Shown: positions 9,109 to 21,463, counted from the first letter of the stretch. The stretch is 64,000 nt of DNA from Hypericum androsaemum (GCA_963995505.1 OZ023185.1:13465691-13529690); one strand, 5' to 3'. The notes: generated by a model not told the origin, from the letters alone. Translations and numbers: made by a program.

Positions 9109-10904
9109 ACTTGTCCTAATTGTGTGGTTTTTGGAATTAGCAGCAAGTTGACTTCATGGTTAATTTATTGTTTCTTGCTCTTCAAAATGGGAGAATTGTT
9201 GAGGCTAACTATGTTTTACTGCAGGGTGTATTTTCTTTCTCTGTGACTGCTACTAAGCTAATTCTAGTCGAGGTTCGTTCAACCGAGGTTATCAGAAGGC
9301 TGCTGCAATCTGATGTTGCAAAATGATTTTGCTCTATTGAGGCCTTTGCATTTTAGGCACTTAAGGTCGAGGGATGCTGCAGGGTGTTTCGATGAAACCG
9401 CTTTTGCAGCACATTGATGGGGCTATTATTTTTCCCTCGGTTGTTAAATGGAACCTTATAATTCAGGATGGCTACTTTTTAGTATCCTTGGAGCAACTTC
9501 CAAGCAAAGAATGAGCCTCTCCTTTATCCTGTTTCCTAGATGACTTATCCCTCCTATAACTTACTTTTCTTTGATGATGCCTGGGATAAAAGGTTGAGAT
9601 GGTCCAATTGCTGCTTTTTTAGAGGAAGATGACAATAAGATTTTCTCTTGGCCGTAATAGAATAGCTGTTGGTTAGCTTTCGATTTTATGTGATTGATGG
9701 TACTCGACTTTGAATTTAGTCGCATATTGACTATGAATTTAATCGTTATTGAACATATAACGGTAGAAAGTTGTAGACAAAAAACTTTGAGATGCTTTTA
9801 GTGTGTTAAATGGTATGTACGAGGGGTTGAATTCTTCTAAGGGTATTGTTCCAGTGAGAGAGGACGAATCGCAATGAAGATCCAACTCCTTGCAAGAAAA
9901 TCGTCCTCCCTGTCACTTTGTCAACCAAAAACCGCGACCTCAGAGCTCCTCCGGCAATGGCTTCTCTCTCTTTGTTTTGGCATTCTACGTCCCACTTGAT
10001 TCCATATTGCAGAGCTGCTTACTGCCTGTTTGGAAACCCAAAAAATGTGGGAATTGGAATCTAATTCCTGAGTTTTAAAAAGAAAGTTCCGCTCTTTTGA
10101 CCAGTTGAGAGTTTGGATCCAATAGATTTGTTTAGGATCCTCTTTTGACCATGGAAGGTTTGACAAATTTTGTCTCGCATCTTTTATTAATTCCACTGAA
10201 TCAGTTCTTCTCAAGTCCTTAGAATCAGACAAACCTGTTAAAAAAAAATCAACCTCGCAATTGATGGACCTCTATCGTTATATATAGATATATAATAATT
10301 AACATACTAGTCCATAACACCATTCAAAGAAGACATCAAAAAGTTGGGACTTTTTTTTCTTTGCTGGATTCTTAGATTCCATTAACTGGATAACCCACTC
10401 TACTTATAAATGGGTCCTTAAACTAGCAACTTCCAATTGTTGGATTTATTGATTTTTTTTGTGAGGTTGGATTTATTTAACTTCTAGTATACAATGACTT
10501 TTTCCTTTTTTGGTAAAAAACATACCAATATTCTCAAAAGGGTAACAAACTAAAGTGATTTGATTTTTTTTCCGCATGATTTTTTGAACTCTACGTGGTG
10601 AGTTCAAATAGTAGAAAAATAAAAAATGTATTCAAATATCCGAACATCAATTAATTGTATTTCAAAGATTTTGACAAACTGTAAAAAATTGTCACATAGC
10701 AGCTGCCCAGCAAGGCGCCTCTCTCTTAATTTTTTTAATTATTCATTTCAGGAATTTTGTTATCCTTTCTGATAATTCAGTAAATTTTTAGTCAAAAAAT
10801 ATCTAATATTCATAGTCAATCATTCTTGCAATATAATTTTTTTTGGAATTAACTCTTTCAATTGTTAGATTTGTTTAGTAAACCTATTCTATCATTATTG
10901 AAAG
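9109..10904. other. RRM gene 3' flank and AT-rich spacer
   Basis: The first few hundred bases may be 3' UTR. Near 9890-10080 a moderately GC-rich patch holds a short open frame with an internal ATG (MASLSLFWHS...), but no splice partner or family is evident. The remainder is AT-rich with no recognised gene. Confidence 0.35.
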
Positions 10905-12105
10905 GCAAAAGGATCAAATCAACCCCTATATTTGCACAAAAAGTGCAATTACAATTCTGTACTTGAAATTGGGTTATATAGTACCCTATACATGTTTAAG
11001 CAGGTCGATTTACCCCTTCCAAGTAATATTTTGATGACGTTAAACACATCAACATCCTCTGTGGCAGACACATCAGCGTGGTGGTGCCATCTCACTTGAA
11101 ATTATATTTTTTTTAATTGAAATGTAGATTTGAGTTTTAGGTTTAATTATGGCGGCGGTGGGCAACAGGGAGCCGATCCCGACGTCGGCAGTGCTTACAG
11201 CGGCGTCGGAGGACATGGGCATGAAGATCGAATCAAATACTGCAACACCATCAAGTTGAAAATCTGCAGCAAGGTGTCAATTTGCTGATTTAATCACCAA
11301 ATTACAACGTCAATTATGTAGCCGCCGCCGGCGGAACTGGAGGACAGGGAAACACATAGCTCCATCTCCATCTCCCTCGCCTCGACATCCAGCAGGTCAT
11401 GGCCCTCGCCGTCAAGGCGGAGCCTTTCCCGGTCGACCACCGCAAAGAAATGGAGGATGTTCTTGAGACTTGTCGGTGTGTTAAAGCTTAACGGACTTAG
11501 TAGTTTGGTTTACAGAGAACTATGTTATTTTGTACGTTTGGGGACTCATTCTATTGGGTTTTTGTTTATCCACTGGATGATGTTGGGTTACGTCCTGTAA
11601 CTCTTTGTAACTGTTTCATGGTGTTGTAACCCTGGATGCTTTGGTGATGAATATATTATACCTTCCAAAAAAAGAAATGGAGGATTTATTTTTGGGAAAG
11701 GTTTTGTTTCAATTTTTTTCTGAGAATGAAAATTTGGAGATGAGGTTAGGTGCAATTAAATCGGAGTGCCAGACTTTGAATTGGCTGGGGACCGTCTTTC
11801 GAACCCTAATGTGCATGTTTGATTTGATCCATTGATGAAGACGATGAAGGTTGCCACCATGGGTTTGTCAATGGAGTAGAGGACTATGAATAACCTATGT
11901 GATGACTTGGCAGGAACTATGTGGCACCACCATGTTGATGTGTCTGCCACGGAGGATGTTAATGTATTCCGGTCATTAGAGTATTATTTGGAAGGGGTAA
12001 ATTGACCTGCTTAAACAAGTACAGGGTGCTATACGACCCAATTTCAAGTACGGGGTTGTAATTACACTTTTTGTGCAAGTATAAGAGCTGATTTGATCCT
12101 TTTGC
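10905..12105. mobile_element. MULE-like element with 185-bp inverted repeats
   Basis: The left arm (10905-11090) starts GCAAAAGGATCAAATCA. The right arm (11921-12105) is its inverted copy at high identity, including gtggcagacacatca and cttgaaattgggt. The interior has GC-rich patches (11150-11260, 11320-11470) unlike the AT-rich arms. One encodes DIQQVMALAVKAEPFPVDHR and runs to a stop near 11490, followed by 3'-UTR-like sequence. This looks like captured terminal-exon DNA, but I do not recognise the gene. No clean flanking duplication is visible (attattgaa versus attaataaa is only partial). Confidence 0.7.
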
Positions 12106-12500
12106 ATTAATAAAACCCACTTAACCTCCAGAAAAAATATATTAATCATTACCCTTTTAAAAATATTCAATTAGTCAATGTCATCATCAGTCACAAATCG
12201 AATGTCTTTGGAAATTGAGACAAATAGTCGGTGACACGCGGTTATGAATTTAATTATATCCCTGATATATTATAGTATAATATATGGAGTACTGACAATA
12301 ATAGAGAGAGAGAGAAAAGGACAACCCAGAATAGCAAGAGATGCCCGGTGGGAAACAGATCGGGAGTAACTCTGACGAAAACAGAATGATAGGCCACTAT
12401 ACGAACAGTAATATTTTTTTGACCAAAAATAGAAAGGCTGTTTACTCGGAGAAATCGACTGTAATTCAGATTTCGAGATCTAGAATTATGAATAAAATAA
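12106..12500. other. AT-rich spacer
   Basis: No gene is recognised. A short GA-rich tract lies near 12302-12318. Confidence 0.35.
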
Positions 12501-13420
12501 TGTTAATTATGAAACATCTGGCCCCTAGTGTTCCATGAAATAGACATAAGATTCTTATAGTCTGATTTTTGATTTTGTTGTCTCTTTAGTTTGATTTTAT
12601 TGTACTCGTGGATCTTTTGTCGATATCATCAAACGATTTTTTCTTATTTATATTTGAAATGACTATTATATCCTTACTTTGATCAACCAAAATCTCTGAT
12701 ATTTTTTCCGGTTATTTTTTCGGCGAGAAAACCGACTCCCGCCATCATCTCCTGCCAAACTCACTCAGTTCCTTGTGGAAGCTTTCTTGATGGGTTGAAG
12801 GCCACCTCACCTTCTCCATGAAACTCGAGATTACTCCTACAGATAATCACAAAATTCACTTTGAAAAGAGATTCCTCATAGAGATTGAAAGAAAGAGGCG
12901 TAAAAAGAATTGGGGATCTGAGAAGCGGAAACCCTTAAGCGAAAACAGATTACTCCTGCACCCGTCGTTGCCCTTCCCGCTGGACCCGTCGCCGCCCTTC
13001 TGTGACCCAGGCGACTTCAGCCCGAGCGCCTTCGTCATCTTGCTCGCCGCCGCCGACGTCAGTAACCTCTGCATCGCCGACGACGCCGAGTTAGACATCC
13101 CTCGTACCATAACCCGCCCAGTGGTGGGGTGCCTGTCACTCCTGCTTCTGGGGCGCATGCATAATTCCTGATAATCCTTTTGAGGCTATTTTTTTTTATT
13201 CTTTCCTTTTTTGAGTCCAATTTGAGGAATTGGGTCTGTAAACGGGATGTCATTTTAAGGGTAAAAATGTCATTTTACATAAAAAATTTTGATTGATGGC
13301 GTAAACGAGGGATTCGAGAGTAAAATAAAACCAAACCAGAGAGACAACAAAATCAAAAAATAAACTACATAGACCATATCGTCTATTTCATCAAATACAA
13401 GAGTTCAGATGTAATTTACC
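12501..13420. mobile_element. Pack-MULE with an UNC-13-like gene piece
   Basis: The left arm (about 12501-12670: catgaaatagacataag, then tttgattttgttgtctcttt) is inverted at the right (about 13255-13420: gagagacaacaaaatcaaaa, then tctatttcatcaaata). The arms match the subfamily of the 4595 and 14031 elements in the stretch tttgatttta-tactc-gg. Ends are placed approximately and the flanking duplication is not clear (aataaaata versus attaaaatt). The GC-rich interior near 12960-13110 carries a host gene piece on the minus strand. Confidence 0.65.
12970..13077 (-). pseudogene. Captured fragment of an UNC-13/DUF810-like gene
   Basis: On the minus strand the frame reads MQRLLTSAAASKMTKALG, then LKSPGSQKGG. 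This resembles the conserved segment of plant UNC-13-like proteins (DUF810/MUN family, which act in membrane trafficking) that reads roughly LQRSLTS-AASK-KKALGLKS. Only about 36 residues are present, inside the 12501-13420 element, and both sides end in unrelated sequence. It cannot make a working protein. The assignment is from remembered family sequence and needs a search. Confidence 0.55.
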
Positions 13421-13489
13421 ATTAAAATTTTATATAGTTGAAATTATATCAGAATTTTCATATTAGATCTAAAATTTAAAGTAAATATG

Positions 13490-13764
13490 TTGATTTTTTA
13501 TTGTTTATAAACAAGTTCACCACTCTTGAAACTACTAATGGAGTAATCTCAACACGCTCTCTCAAATGAAATCTACCTGATAAAAATTTGTATGGGCTTG
13601 ATTTTGGTAACCTGCTATGTGTGAGTATAACAATGTGTCACGTGTCTAAGTGACCATATTCGAATTTACATATTCAACCAATAACTGTAAACTAATGGGT
13701 GGGTGAAATTTTTACTTATAAACAAGTTCATTTTCTTATAACTAGTAATATGATAATCTCAACA
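13490..13764 (-). repeat. Two TRIM-like LTR relics
   Basis: The stretch ttataaacaagttc...taatctcaaca occurs twice in the same orientation, ending near 13555 and at 13764. The second copy, with gggtgggtgaaatttttac, aligns with the complete 111-bp LTR at 34883-34993. The sequence after the first copy, cgctctctcaaatg, matches the polypurine-tract position after that LTR. These are decayed minus-strand LTRs of the same short-LTR family. Confidence 0.45.
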
Positions 13765-14318
13765 AATTTGATTAACCGATTTAATAAATAATAAAAAAAT
13801 GTGATGATTGCGAAAAAAGGAAAGATGAAAGAACATGAAGCACCAGATGTAGATGGAGAGAATCTTATCACGTCATGATTGCAACTGCATTTGGTTTGCC
13901 AAATTGCACATTTCTTTAAATATGGTGATCAAGTGGCTTTTTATCTGCCACACCTTTTTTGGCAGGCCCCACTCCAATTATTACAACTTGCTTGCCAAAA
14001 TTACAACAGATCTACTCCCTAAAAAATTAAGGGCAAATTATTATGGTATTTTCGTATTTGATTTAATCAACGATTTAGTCTCTCGTATTTTAAAAATTAT
14101 TCTCATGTCTCCTGTCTTTGATTTTATTATACTCTCGGGTTCCTCGCTGACGTCATCCATTCTATTTTTTATTTTTGTCATTGAAATGACCAAAGTACTA
14201 AAAAAAATATCTTCAATCCGGACGGGTCATTGCCCATGCCGGAACTCATCTTCAAGCCCAGCTTTCATCGTCCTCAACAATCAACAACCTAAGTTCATCA
14301 ATAAAATGAAATTGAATT

Positions 14319-14603
14319 TGTTATGAATTCAGCAACTAGAGAACAAAACGCGCAAAGAACACGGACGCAAGAGTTTACGTGGTTCAGCCTAGTGCCTACG
14401 TCCACGGTGAGAAAAGGAGAACTTTTATTGATGAGTTTCCGAGCCACAAAGCCATACAAAAAATCTAGGGTAACATGTCTTTATATAGAGACAAACCCTT
14501 GGTGTACAAGTAACCTATCTAGGTCAGATTATGAGTCCAAAACCTAGTCAGAATAGGAATAGGAATAGGAAATAAGTCTTTCCTACTTCTCGCCATCCCA
14601 ACA
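14319..14603 (-). repeat. Array LTR 1 (downstream-most)
   Basis: On the plus strand it begins TGTTATGAATTCAGC and ends CATCCCAACA, 285 bp. It is flanked on the left by the target duplication GAATT. Confidence 0.9.
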
Positions 14604-15931
14604 ATCTCCACCTTGGAGAGAAATCATTTCGTGGAAGAACCATGAAGCTCCACCCGAACTTCAACAAACTCTACCCTGACAAAACACCGCCCCATGAAGA
14701 AACATGAGATCTTGCAAAACTAATCTGACTCCACCGATTCCATGTCGGACCATAGATAACTGCTATCAATAATACCATCTCAACTTTCTCACCACCTTTT
14801 TTCGTTCAAACACATGGAGTCAGCCCTCAAGCTTGAGCTTCCGAGATTGCTTGGCCTATTCCCTCCAATCTCCATTGAATCCTAACTAGCAAGTCCACTT
14901 GCTGAAGCAACCTTGCGACCAATAGATGCATCCTCTATTTTTTGGTCAGCCCCATGCTCCACAACCTCGAACTGCTTCTCTGCTGGACCTTCTTGCCTCA
15001 AACCAATGCTACACGCCATAGCATACAAAGGACAACCTTTTATTTTACCAAGTAGAACCCTCGACATACCACGAACTCCACCATTCGGCCTTGAGTGAGA
15101 TACCCGATTCGCCCTTGGTGCTACCAACAGCTTTGTATTCTCTATGCAAAACCTACCCAACACCTTTGACGTGCAAGTCTCTTTAGACAATCATAGCGGG
15201 AACTTGCTAACTTTGTCTCCACGAATCCCAACTCTACTCAAACCATTCACGTCAAGCCTTTGCTCCCTCATACGAACCAACCTCATATGACCTGAGCTTT
15301 TCCCGACTTTATCAAACCCATTGATGTGACTCTACCTATAATAATATTCCCCACTAACCTGTAGGTATTTCCTTTCACCCTTCATCCCTACCAGCGCATC
15401 CTTATCCGTCTTTTTTAGCCTACCTTTATAACTATCATTGTTATAATTCAAGGTCTCTAACAAAAAGAGATTACCAGGATGCATTAGACTTGATGAGACA
15501 GAAAGCTAGTCACCATCCGACCCGCCTGAACATGTGGCCATGGTTGTGGATGCAGATTCCTCCTCGTTGTCTTGATCCCCAGTTCGTCCTGGATAGTCCC
15601 CTTCATGCGCCCTTTTCAGCACTAAAAGCTACTTCTATTGAACTTCTTTGACTCCGACCTGGATCCTCTTCAACAACCCAGCTGGTGGCTCCTCATCATC
15701 CGCCAAGAACAAGCGAATCTTCGCTACTGTCTTGGCCTCCAACTCTTCCCACTCTTACTCCTCCATCTTCTCAGACTTCTTCTCCGAGAGCACGATAACC
15801 ATTCCTTGCTGGACGAGGAGATCCCTGACACGCCTTTGCCATAACCAAAAATTCGATGAACCATCGAACTTCAGTAGAGCAAACTTCGCCCCGTGATTCG
15901 ACATCCTCCAACCTTAGCTCTTGATACCAAT
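14604..15931 (-). pseudogene. Array interior 1, defective gag-pol remnant
   Basis: This 1328-bp interior reads on the minus strand from the primer-binding site near 15931 to the polypurine tract near 14607. The gag frame stops at codon 50 (TAA, plus coordinates 15755-15757). Further downstream fragments keep NLFLLGTL-like sequence and a Ser-rich spacer. There are several other frame breaks. Confidence 0.8.
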
Positions 15932-16216
15932 TGTTATGAATTCAGCAACTAGAGAACAAAATGCGCAAAGAATACAGATGCAAGAGTTTACGTGGTTCGG
16001 CCTAGTGCCTATGTCCACGGTAAAAAAAAGAGAACTTTTATTGATGAGTTTCCGAGCCACAAAGCCATACAAAAAACCTAGGGTAACATGTCTTTATATA
16101 GAGACAAACCCTTGGTGTACAAGTAACCTATCTAGGTCAGATTATGAGTCCAAAACCTAGTCAGAATAGGAATAGGAATAGGAAATAAGTCTTTCCTATT
16201 TCTCGCCATCCCAACA
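15932..16216 (-). repeat. Array LTR 2
   Basis: This LTR is 285 bp, with the same termini as LTR 1 and scattered substitutions. Confidence 0.9.
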
Positions 16217-17544
16217 ATCTCCACCTTGGAGAGAAATCATTTCATGGAAGAACCATGAAGCTCCACCCGAACTTGAACAAACTCCACCTTGACAAAACAC
16301 CGCCCCATGAAGAAACATGAGATCTTGCAAAACCAATCCGACTCCACCGATTCTATCTCGGATCATAGATAACTGCCATCAATAATACCATATCAACTTT
16401 CTCACCACCTTTTTTCGTTCAATCACATGGAGTCAGCTCTTAAGCTTGAGCTTCCGAGCTTGCTTGGCTTATTCCCTCCAATCTCCATTGAACCCCAACT
16501 AGCAAGTCCACTACCTGAAGCAACCTTGCGACCAATAGATGCGTCCTCTATTTTTTGATCAGTCCTATGCTCCACAACCTCGAACTACTTCTCCGCTGGA
16601 CCTTCTTGCCTCATACCAATGCTACATGCCATAGCATACAAATGGCAACCTTTTGTTCTACCAAGTAGAACCCTCGACATGCCACGAACTCCACCGTTCG
16701 GCCTTGAGTGAGATACCCGATTCGCCCGTGGTGCTACCAACGGCTTTGCATTCTCTATGCAAAACCTACCCAACACCTTTGACGTGCAAGTCTCTTTAGA
16801 CGATCATAGCGGGAACTTGCTAACTTTGTCTCCGCGAATCCCAACTCTACTCAAACCATTCATGTCAAGCCTTTGCTCCCTCATACGAACCAACCTCATA
16901 TGACCTGAGCTTTTCCCCACTTTATCAAACCCATTGATGTGACTCTACCTACAATAATATTCTCCACTAACCTGTAGGTATTTCCTTTCACCCTTCATCC
17001 CTACCATCGCATCCTTATCCATCTTTTTTAGCCTACCTTTCTAACTATCATTGTTATAATTCAAGGTCCCTAACAAAAAAAGATTACCAGGATGCATTGG
17101 ACTTGATGAGACAGAAAGCCAGTCACCATCCGACCCGTCTGAACATGTGGCCATGGTTGTGGATGCAGATTCCTCCTCGTTGTCTTGATCCCCAGTTCGT
17201 CCTGGATAGTCCCCTTCATGCGCCCTTTTCAGTACTAAAAGCCACTTCTATTGAACTTCTTTGACTCCGACCTGGATCCTTTTCAACAACCCAGCTGGTG
17301 GCTCCTCATCATCCGCCAAGCACAAGCGAATCTTCGTTACGGCCTTGGCCTCCAACTCTTCCCACTCTTACTCCTCCATCTTCTCAGATTTCTTCTCCGA
17401 GAGCACGATAACCATCCCTTGCTGCACGAGGAGATCCCTAACACGCTTTTGCCATAACCCAAAATTCGATGAACCATCGAACTTCAGTAGAGCAAACTTC
17501 GCGCTGTGATTCGACATCCTCCAACCTTAGCTCTTGATACCAAT
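16217..17544 (-). pseudogene. Array interior 2, defective gag-pol remnant
   Basis: This has the same layout and length as interior 1. The gag stop TAA is at the same codon (17368-17370). Confidence 0.8.
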
Positions 17545-17829
17545 TGTTATGAATTCAGCAACTAAAGAATAAAATGTGCAAAGAATATGGACGCAAGAGT
17601 TTACGTGGTTCGGCCTAGTGCCTACGTCCACGGTGAAAAAAGGAGAACTTTTATTGATGAGTTTCCGAGCCACAAAGCCATACAAAAAACCTAGGGTAAC
17701 ACGTCTTTATATAGAGATAAACCCTTGGTGTACAAGTAACCTATCTAGGTCAGATTATGAGTCCAAAACCTAGTCAGAATAGGAATAGGAATAGGAAATA
17801 AGTCTTTCCTATTTCTCGCCATCCCAACA
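17545..17829 (-). repeat. Array LTR 3
   Basis: This LTR is 285 bp with conserved termini. Confidence 0.9.
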
Positions 17830-19157
17830 ATCTCCACCTTGGAGAGAAATCATCTCGTGGAAGAACTATGAAGCTCCACCCGAACTTTAACAAACTCCAC
17901 CTTGATAAAACACCGCCCCATGAAGAAATATGAGATCTTGCAAAACCAATCCGACTCCACCGATTCCATCTCAGATCATAGATAACTGCCATCAATAATA
18001 CCATCTCAACTTTCTCACCACCTTTTTCCGTTCAATCACATGGAGTCAGCCCTCAAGCTTGAGCTTCCGAGCTTGCTTGGCTTATTCCCTCCAATCTCCA
18101 TTGAACCCCAACTAGCAAGTCCACTAGCTGAAGCAACCTTGCGACCAATAGACGCGTCCTCTATTTTTTGATCAGCCCCATGCTCCACAACCTTGAACTA
18201 CTTCTCCGCTGGACCTTCTTGCCTCATACCAATGCTACATGCCATAGCATACAAATGGCAACTTTTTGTTCTACCAAGTAGAACCCTCGACATGCCACGA
18301 ACTCTACCGTTCGGCCTTGAGTGAGATACCCGATTCGTCCGTGGTGCTACCAACGGCTTCGCATTCTCTATGCAAAACCTACCCAACACCTTTGACATGA
18401 ACGTCTCTTTAGACAACCATAGCGGGAACTTGCTAACTTTGTCTCCCCGAATCCCAACTCTACTCAAACCATTCATGTCAAGCCTTTGCTCCCTCATACG
18501 AACGAACCTCATATAACCTGAGCTTTTCTCCACTTTATCAAACCCATTGATGTGACTCCACCTACAATAATATTCCCCACTAACCTGTAGGTATTTTCTT
18601 TCACCATTCATCCTTACCATCGCATCCTTATCCATCTTTTTTAGCCTACCTTTATAACTATCATTGTTATAATTCAAGGTCCCTAACAAAAAGAGATTAC
18701 CAGGATGCATTAGACTTGATGAGACAGAAAGCCAGTCACCATCCGACCCGTCTGAATATGTGGCTATGGTTGTGGATGCAGATCCCTCCTCGTTGTCTTG
18801 ATCCCCAGTTCGTCCTGGATAGTCCCCTTCATGCGCCCTTCTCAGCACTTGAAGCCACTTCTATTGAACTTCTTTGACTCCGACCTGGATGCTCTTCAAC
18901 AACCCAGCTAGTGGCTCCTCATCATCCGCCAAGCACAAGCGAATCTTCGCTACTGCCTTGGTCTCCAACTCTTCCCACTCTTACTCCTCCATCTTCTCAG
19001 ACTTCTTCTCCGGGAGCGCGATAACTATCCTTTGCTGCACGAGGAGATCCCTGACACGCCTTTGCCATAATCCAAAATTCGATGAACCATCGAACTTCAG
19101 TAGAGCAAACTTCGCGCCGTGATTCGACATCCTCCAACCTTAGCTCTTGATACCAAT
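17830..19157 (-). pseudogene. Array interior 3, defective gag-pol remnant
   Basis: The gag start ATG is at 19130 (minus) and a TAA follows at codon 50 (18981-18983). A later frame stays open for 216 codons (18198-18848) and covers the Ser-rich spacer, NLFLLGTLNYNND and the following remnant. This is the longest open stretch among the first three units. Confidence 0.8.
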
Positions 19158-19442
19158 TGTTATGAATTCAGCAACTAGAGAACAAAATGTGCAAAGAATA
19201 CGGACGCAAGAGTTTACGTGGTTCGACCTAGTGCCTACGTCCATGGTGGAAAAAGGAGAACTTTTATTGATAAGTTTCTGACCCACAAAGTCATACAAAA
19301 AAGCTAGGGTAACATGTCTTTATATAGAGACAAACCCTTGGTGTACAAGTAACCTATCTAGGTCAGATTATGAGTTCAAAACCTAGTCAGAATAGGAATA
19401 GGAATAGAAAATAAGTCTTTCCTATTTCTCGCCATCCCAACA
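19158..19442 (-). repeat. Array LTR 4
   Basis: This LTR is 285 bp with conserved termini. Confidence 0.9.
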
Positions 19443-20750
19443 ATCTCCACCTTGGAGAGAAATCATCTCGTGGAAGAACCATGAAGCTCCACCCGAACTT
19501 TAACAAACTCCACCTTGACAATACACCGCCCCATGAAGAAACATGAGATCTTGCAAAACCAATCCGACTCCACCGATTCCATCTCAGATCATAGATACCA
19601 TCTCAACTTTCTCAGCACCTTTTTCCGTTCAATCACATGGAGTCAGCCCTCAAGCTTGAGCTTCCGAGCTTGCTTGGCTTATTCCCTCCAATCTCCTTTG
19701 AACCCCAACTAGTAAGTCTACTTGCTGAAGCAACCTTGCGACCAATAGATGCGTCCTCTATTTTTTGGTCAGCCCCATGCTCCACAATCTTGAACTGCTT
19801 CTCCGCTGGACCTTCTTGCCTCATACCAATGCTACATGCCATAGCATACAAATGGCAACCTTTTGTTCTACCAACTAGAACTCTCGATATGCCACGAACT
19901 CTACCTTTCAGCCTTGAGTGAGATACCTGATTCGCCCGTGGTGCTACTAACGGCTTCGCATTCTCCATGCAAAACCTATCCAATACCTTTGATGTGCACA
20001 TCTCTTTAGACAACCATAGCAGAAACTTGCTAACTTTGTCTCCGCGAATCCCAACTCTACTCAAACGATTCATGTCAAGCCTTTGCTCCCTCATACGAAC
20101 CAACCTCATATGACCTGAGCTTTTCCCCACTTTATCAAACCCATTGATGTGACTCCACCAACAATAATATTCTCCACTAACCAGTAGGTATTTTCTTTCA
20201 CCCTTCATCCCTACCATAGCATCCTTATCCATCTTTTTTAGCCTACCTTTATAACTATCATTGTTATAATTCAAGGTCCCTAACAAAAAGAGATTACCAG
20301 GATGCATTAGATTTGATGAGACAGAAAGCCAGTCACCATTCGACCCGTCTGAACATGTGGCCATGGTTGTGGATGCAGATCCCTCCTCGTTGTCTTGATC
20401 CCCAGTTCGTTCTGGATAGTCCCCTTCATACGCCCTTCTCAGTACTTGAAGCCACTTCTATTGAACTTCTTTGACTCTGACCTGGATCCTCTTCAACAAC
20501 CCAGCTGGTGGCTCCTCATCATCCGCCACAAGCAAATCTTCGCTACTACCTTGGCCTCCAACTCTTTCCACTCTTACTCCTCCATCTTCTCGGACTTCTT
20601 CTTTGAGAGCACGATAACCATCCCTTGCTGCACGAGGAGATCCCTGACACGCCTTTGCCATAACCCGAAATTCAATGAACCATCGAACTTCACAAGAGCA
20701 AACTTCGCGCCGTGATTCGACATCCTCCAACCTTAGCTCTTGATACCAAT
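19443..20750 (-). pseudogene. Array interior 4, defective gag-pol remnant with small deletions
   Basis: This interior is 1308 bp, 20 bp shorter than the others, through small gaps near 19597 and 20530. The gag stop is at the equivalent codon (20575-20577). A 243-codon open frame spans 19633-20364. Confidence 0.8.
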
Positions 20751-21035
20751 TTTTATGAATTCAGCAACTAGAGAACAAAATACGCAAAGAACACTGACGC
20801 AAGAGTTTACGTGGTTCGGCCTAGTGCCTACGTCCACGGTGAGAAAAGGAGAACTTTTATTGATGAGTTTCCGAGCCACAAAGCCATACAAAAAATCTAG
20901 GGTAACATGTCTTTATATAAAGACAAACCCTTGGTGTACAAGTAACCTATCTAGGTCAGATTAGGAGTCCAAAACCTAGTCAAAATAGGAATAGGAATAG
21001 GAAATAAGTCTTTTCTATTTCTCGCCATCCCAACA
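20751..21035 (-). repeat. Array LTR 5 (upstream-most), terminal base changed
   Basis: This LTR is 285 bp. The terminal TG seen in the others is TT here (ttttatgaattc). It is followed by the outer target duplication GAATT. Confidence 0.9.
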
Positions 21036-21436
21036 GAATTAAACAAAACCCAGTCGTCTGCACTGGGATCCTCCTCTCGAGGTCAGAGACGAAGAAGCTG
21101 CTGAAGTACAAAGTTGTTGCCGTCTCAATCGAGATTCTGGCGATTCTTAACCTCCATACTCTTCTCTCTCTTTCTCTTAACCAATGACGACGATGATGAG
21201 GAATCCCAGGCACTGTCGATGGGCCTCGCCTCTGCCCAGGTCTTCCTGCCTGTCGATGGGCCTCGTCTTTGACCAGGCGTTGAACGGCTCCCTCTCCCTC
21301 TCTCTCTATCGACTGCTTCTGGGCATAATTAGTTTTTGCTGGATAGTTCGCGAATCAAATCCCCTACCTAGCTCCCCTTCATCGCGACCTGGAATATCCC
21401 AGAGTGTAGAGAGAGCGTGGAATCTCTCGATCTTCT

Positions 21437-21463
21437 AGAGAGAGAGAGAGAGAGAGAGAGAGA
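21437..21463. repeat. (AG)n microsatellite
   Basis: This is an AG dinucleotide run inside the interior of the 14031-21933 MULE. Confidence 0.85.

Larger units (their letters stand above)
14319..21035 (-). mobile_element. Tandem array of an internally deleted Copia element (5 LTRs, 4 interiors)
   Basis: Five 285-bp LTRs alternate with four interiors on the minus strand. The repeat period is 1613 bp for the first three units and 1593 bp for the last. The array is bounded by one 5-bp duplication, GAATT (14314-14318 and 21036-21040), so it behaves as a single insertion later expanded. Each interior has a primer-binding site TGGTATCA next to its upstream LTR, a short gag start (FALLKFDGSSNFG, WQRRVRDLLVQQ), a remnant of the protease-to-pre-integrase region (NLFLLGTLNYNND), and a polypurine tract AAGGTGGAGA before the downstream LTR. 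Reverse transcriptase and RNase H are missing. The element is non-autonomous. Confidence 0.92.

Noticed and set aside
9890..10232. First exon of a new gene
   Set aside because: A short frame with ATG exists, but no convincing donor, downstream exon or family match was found.
14319..21035. Satellite DNA or CRISPR-like array
   Set aside because: The 1.6-kb period, LTR termini, primer-binding site, gag remnant and 5-bp outer duplication explain it as an LTR element array.
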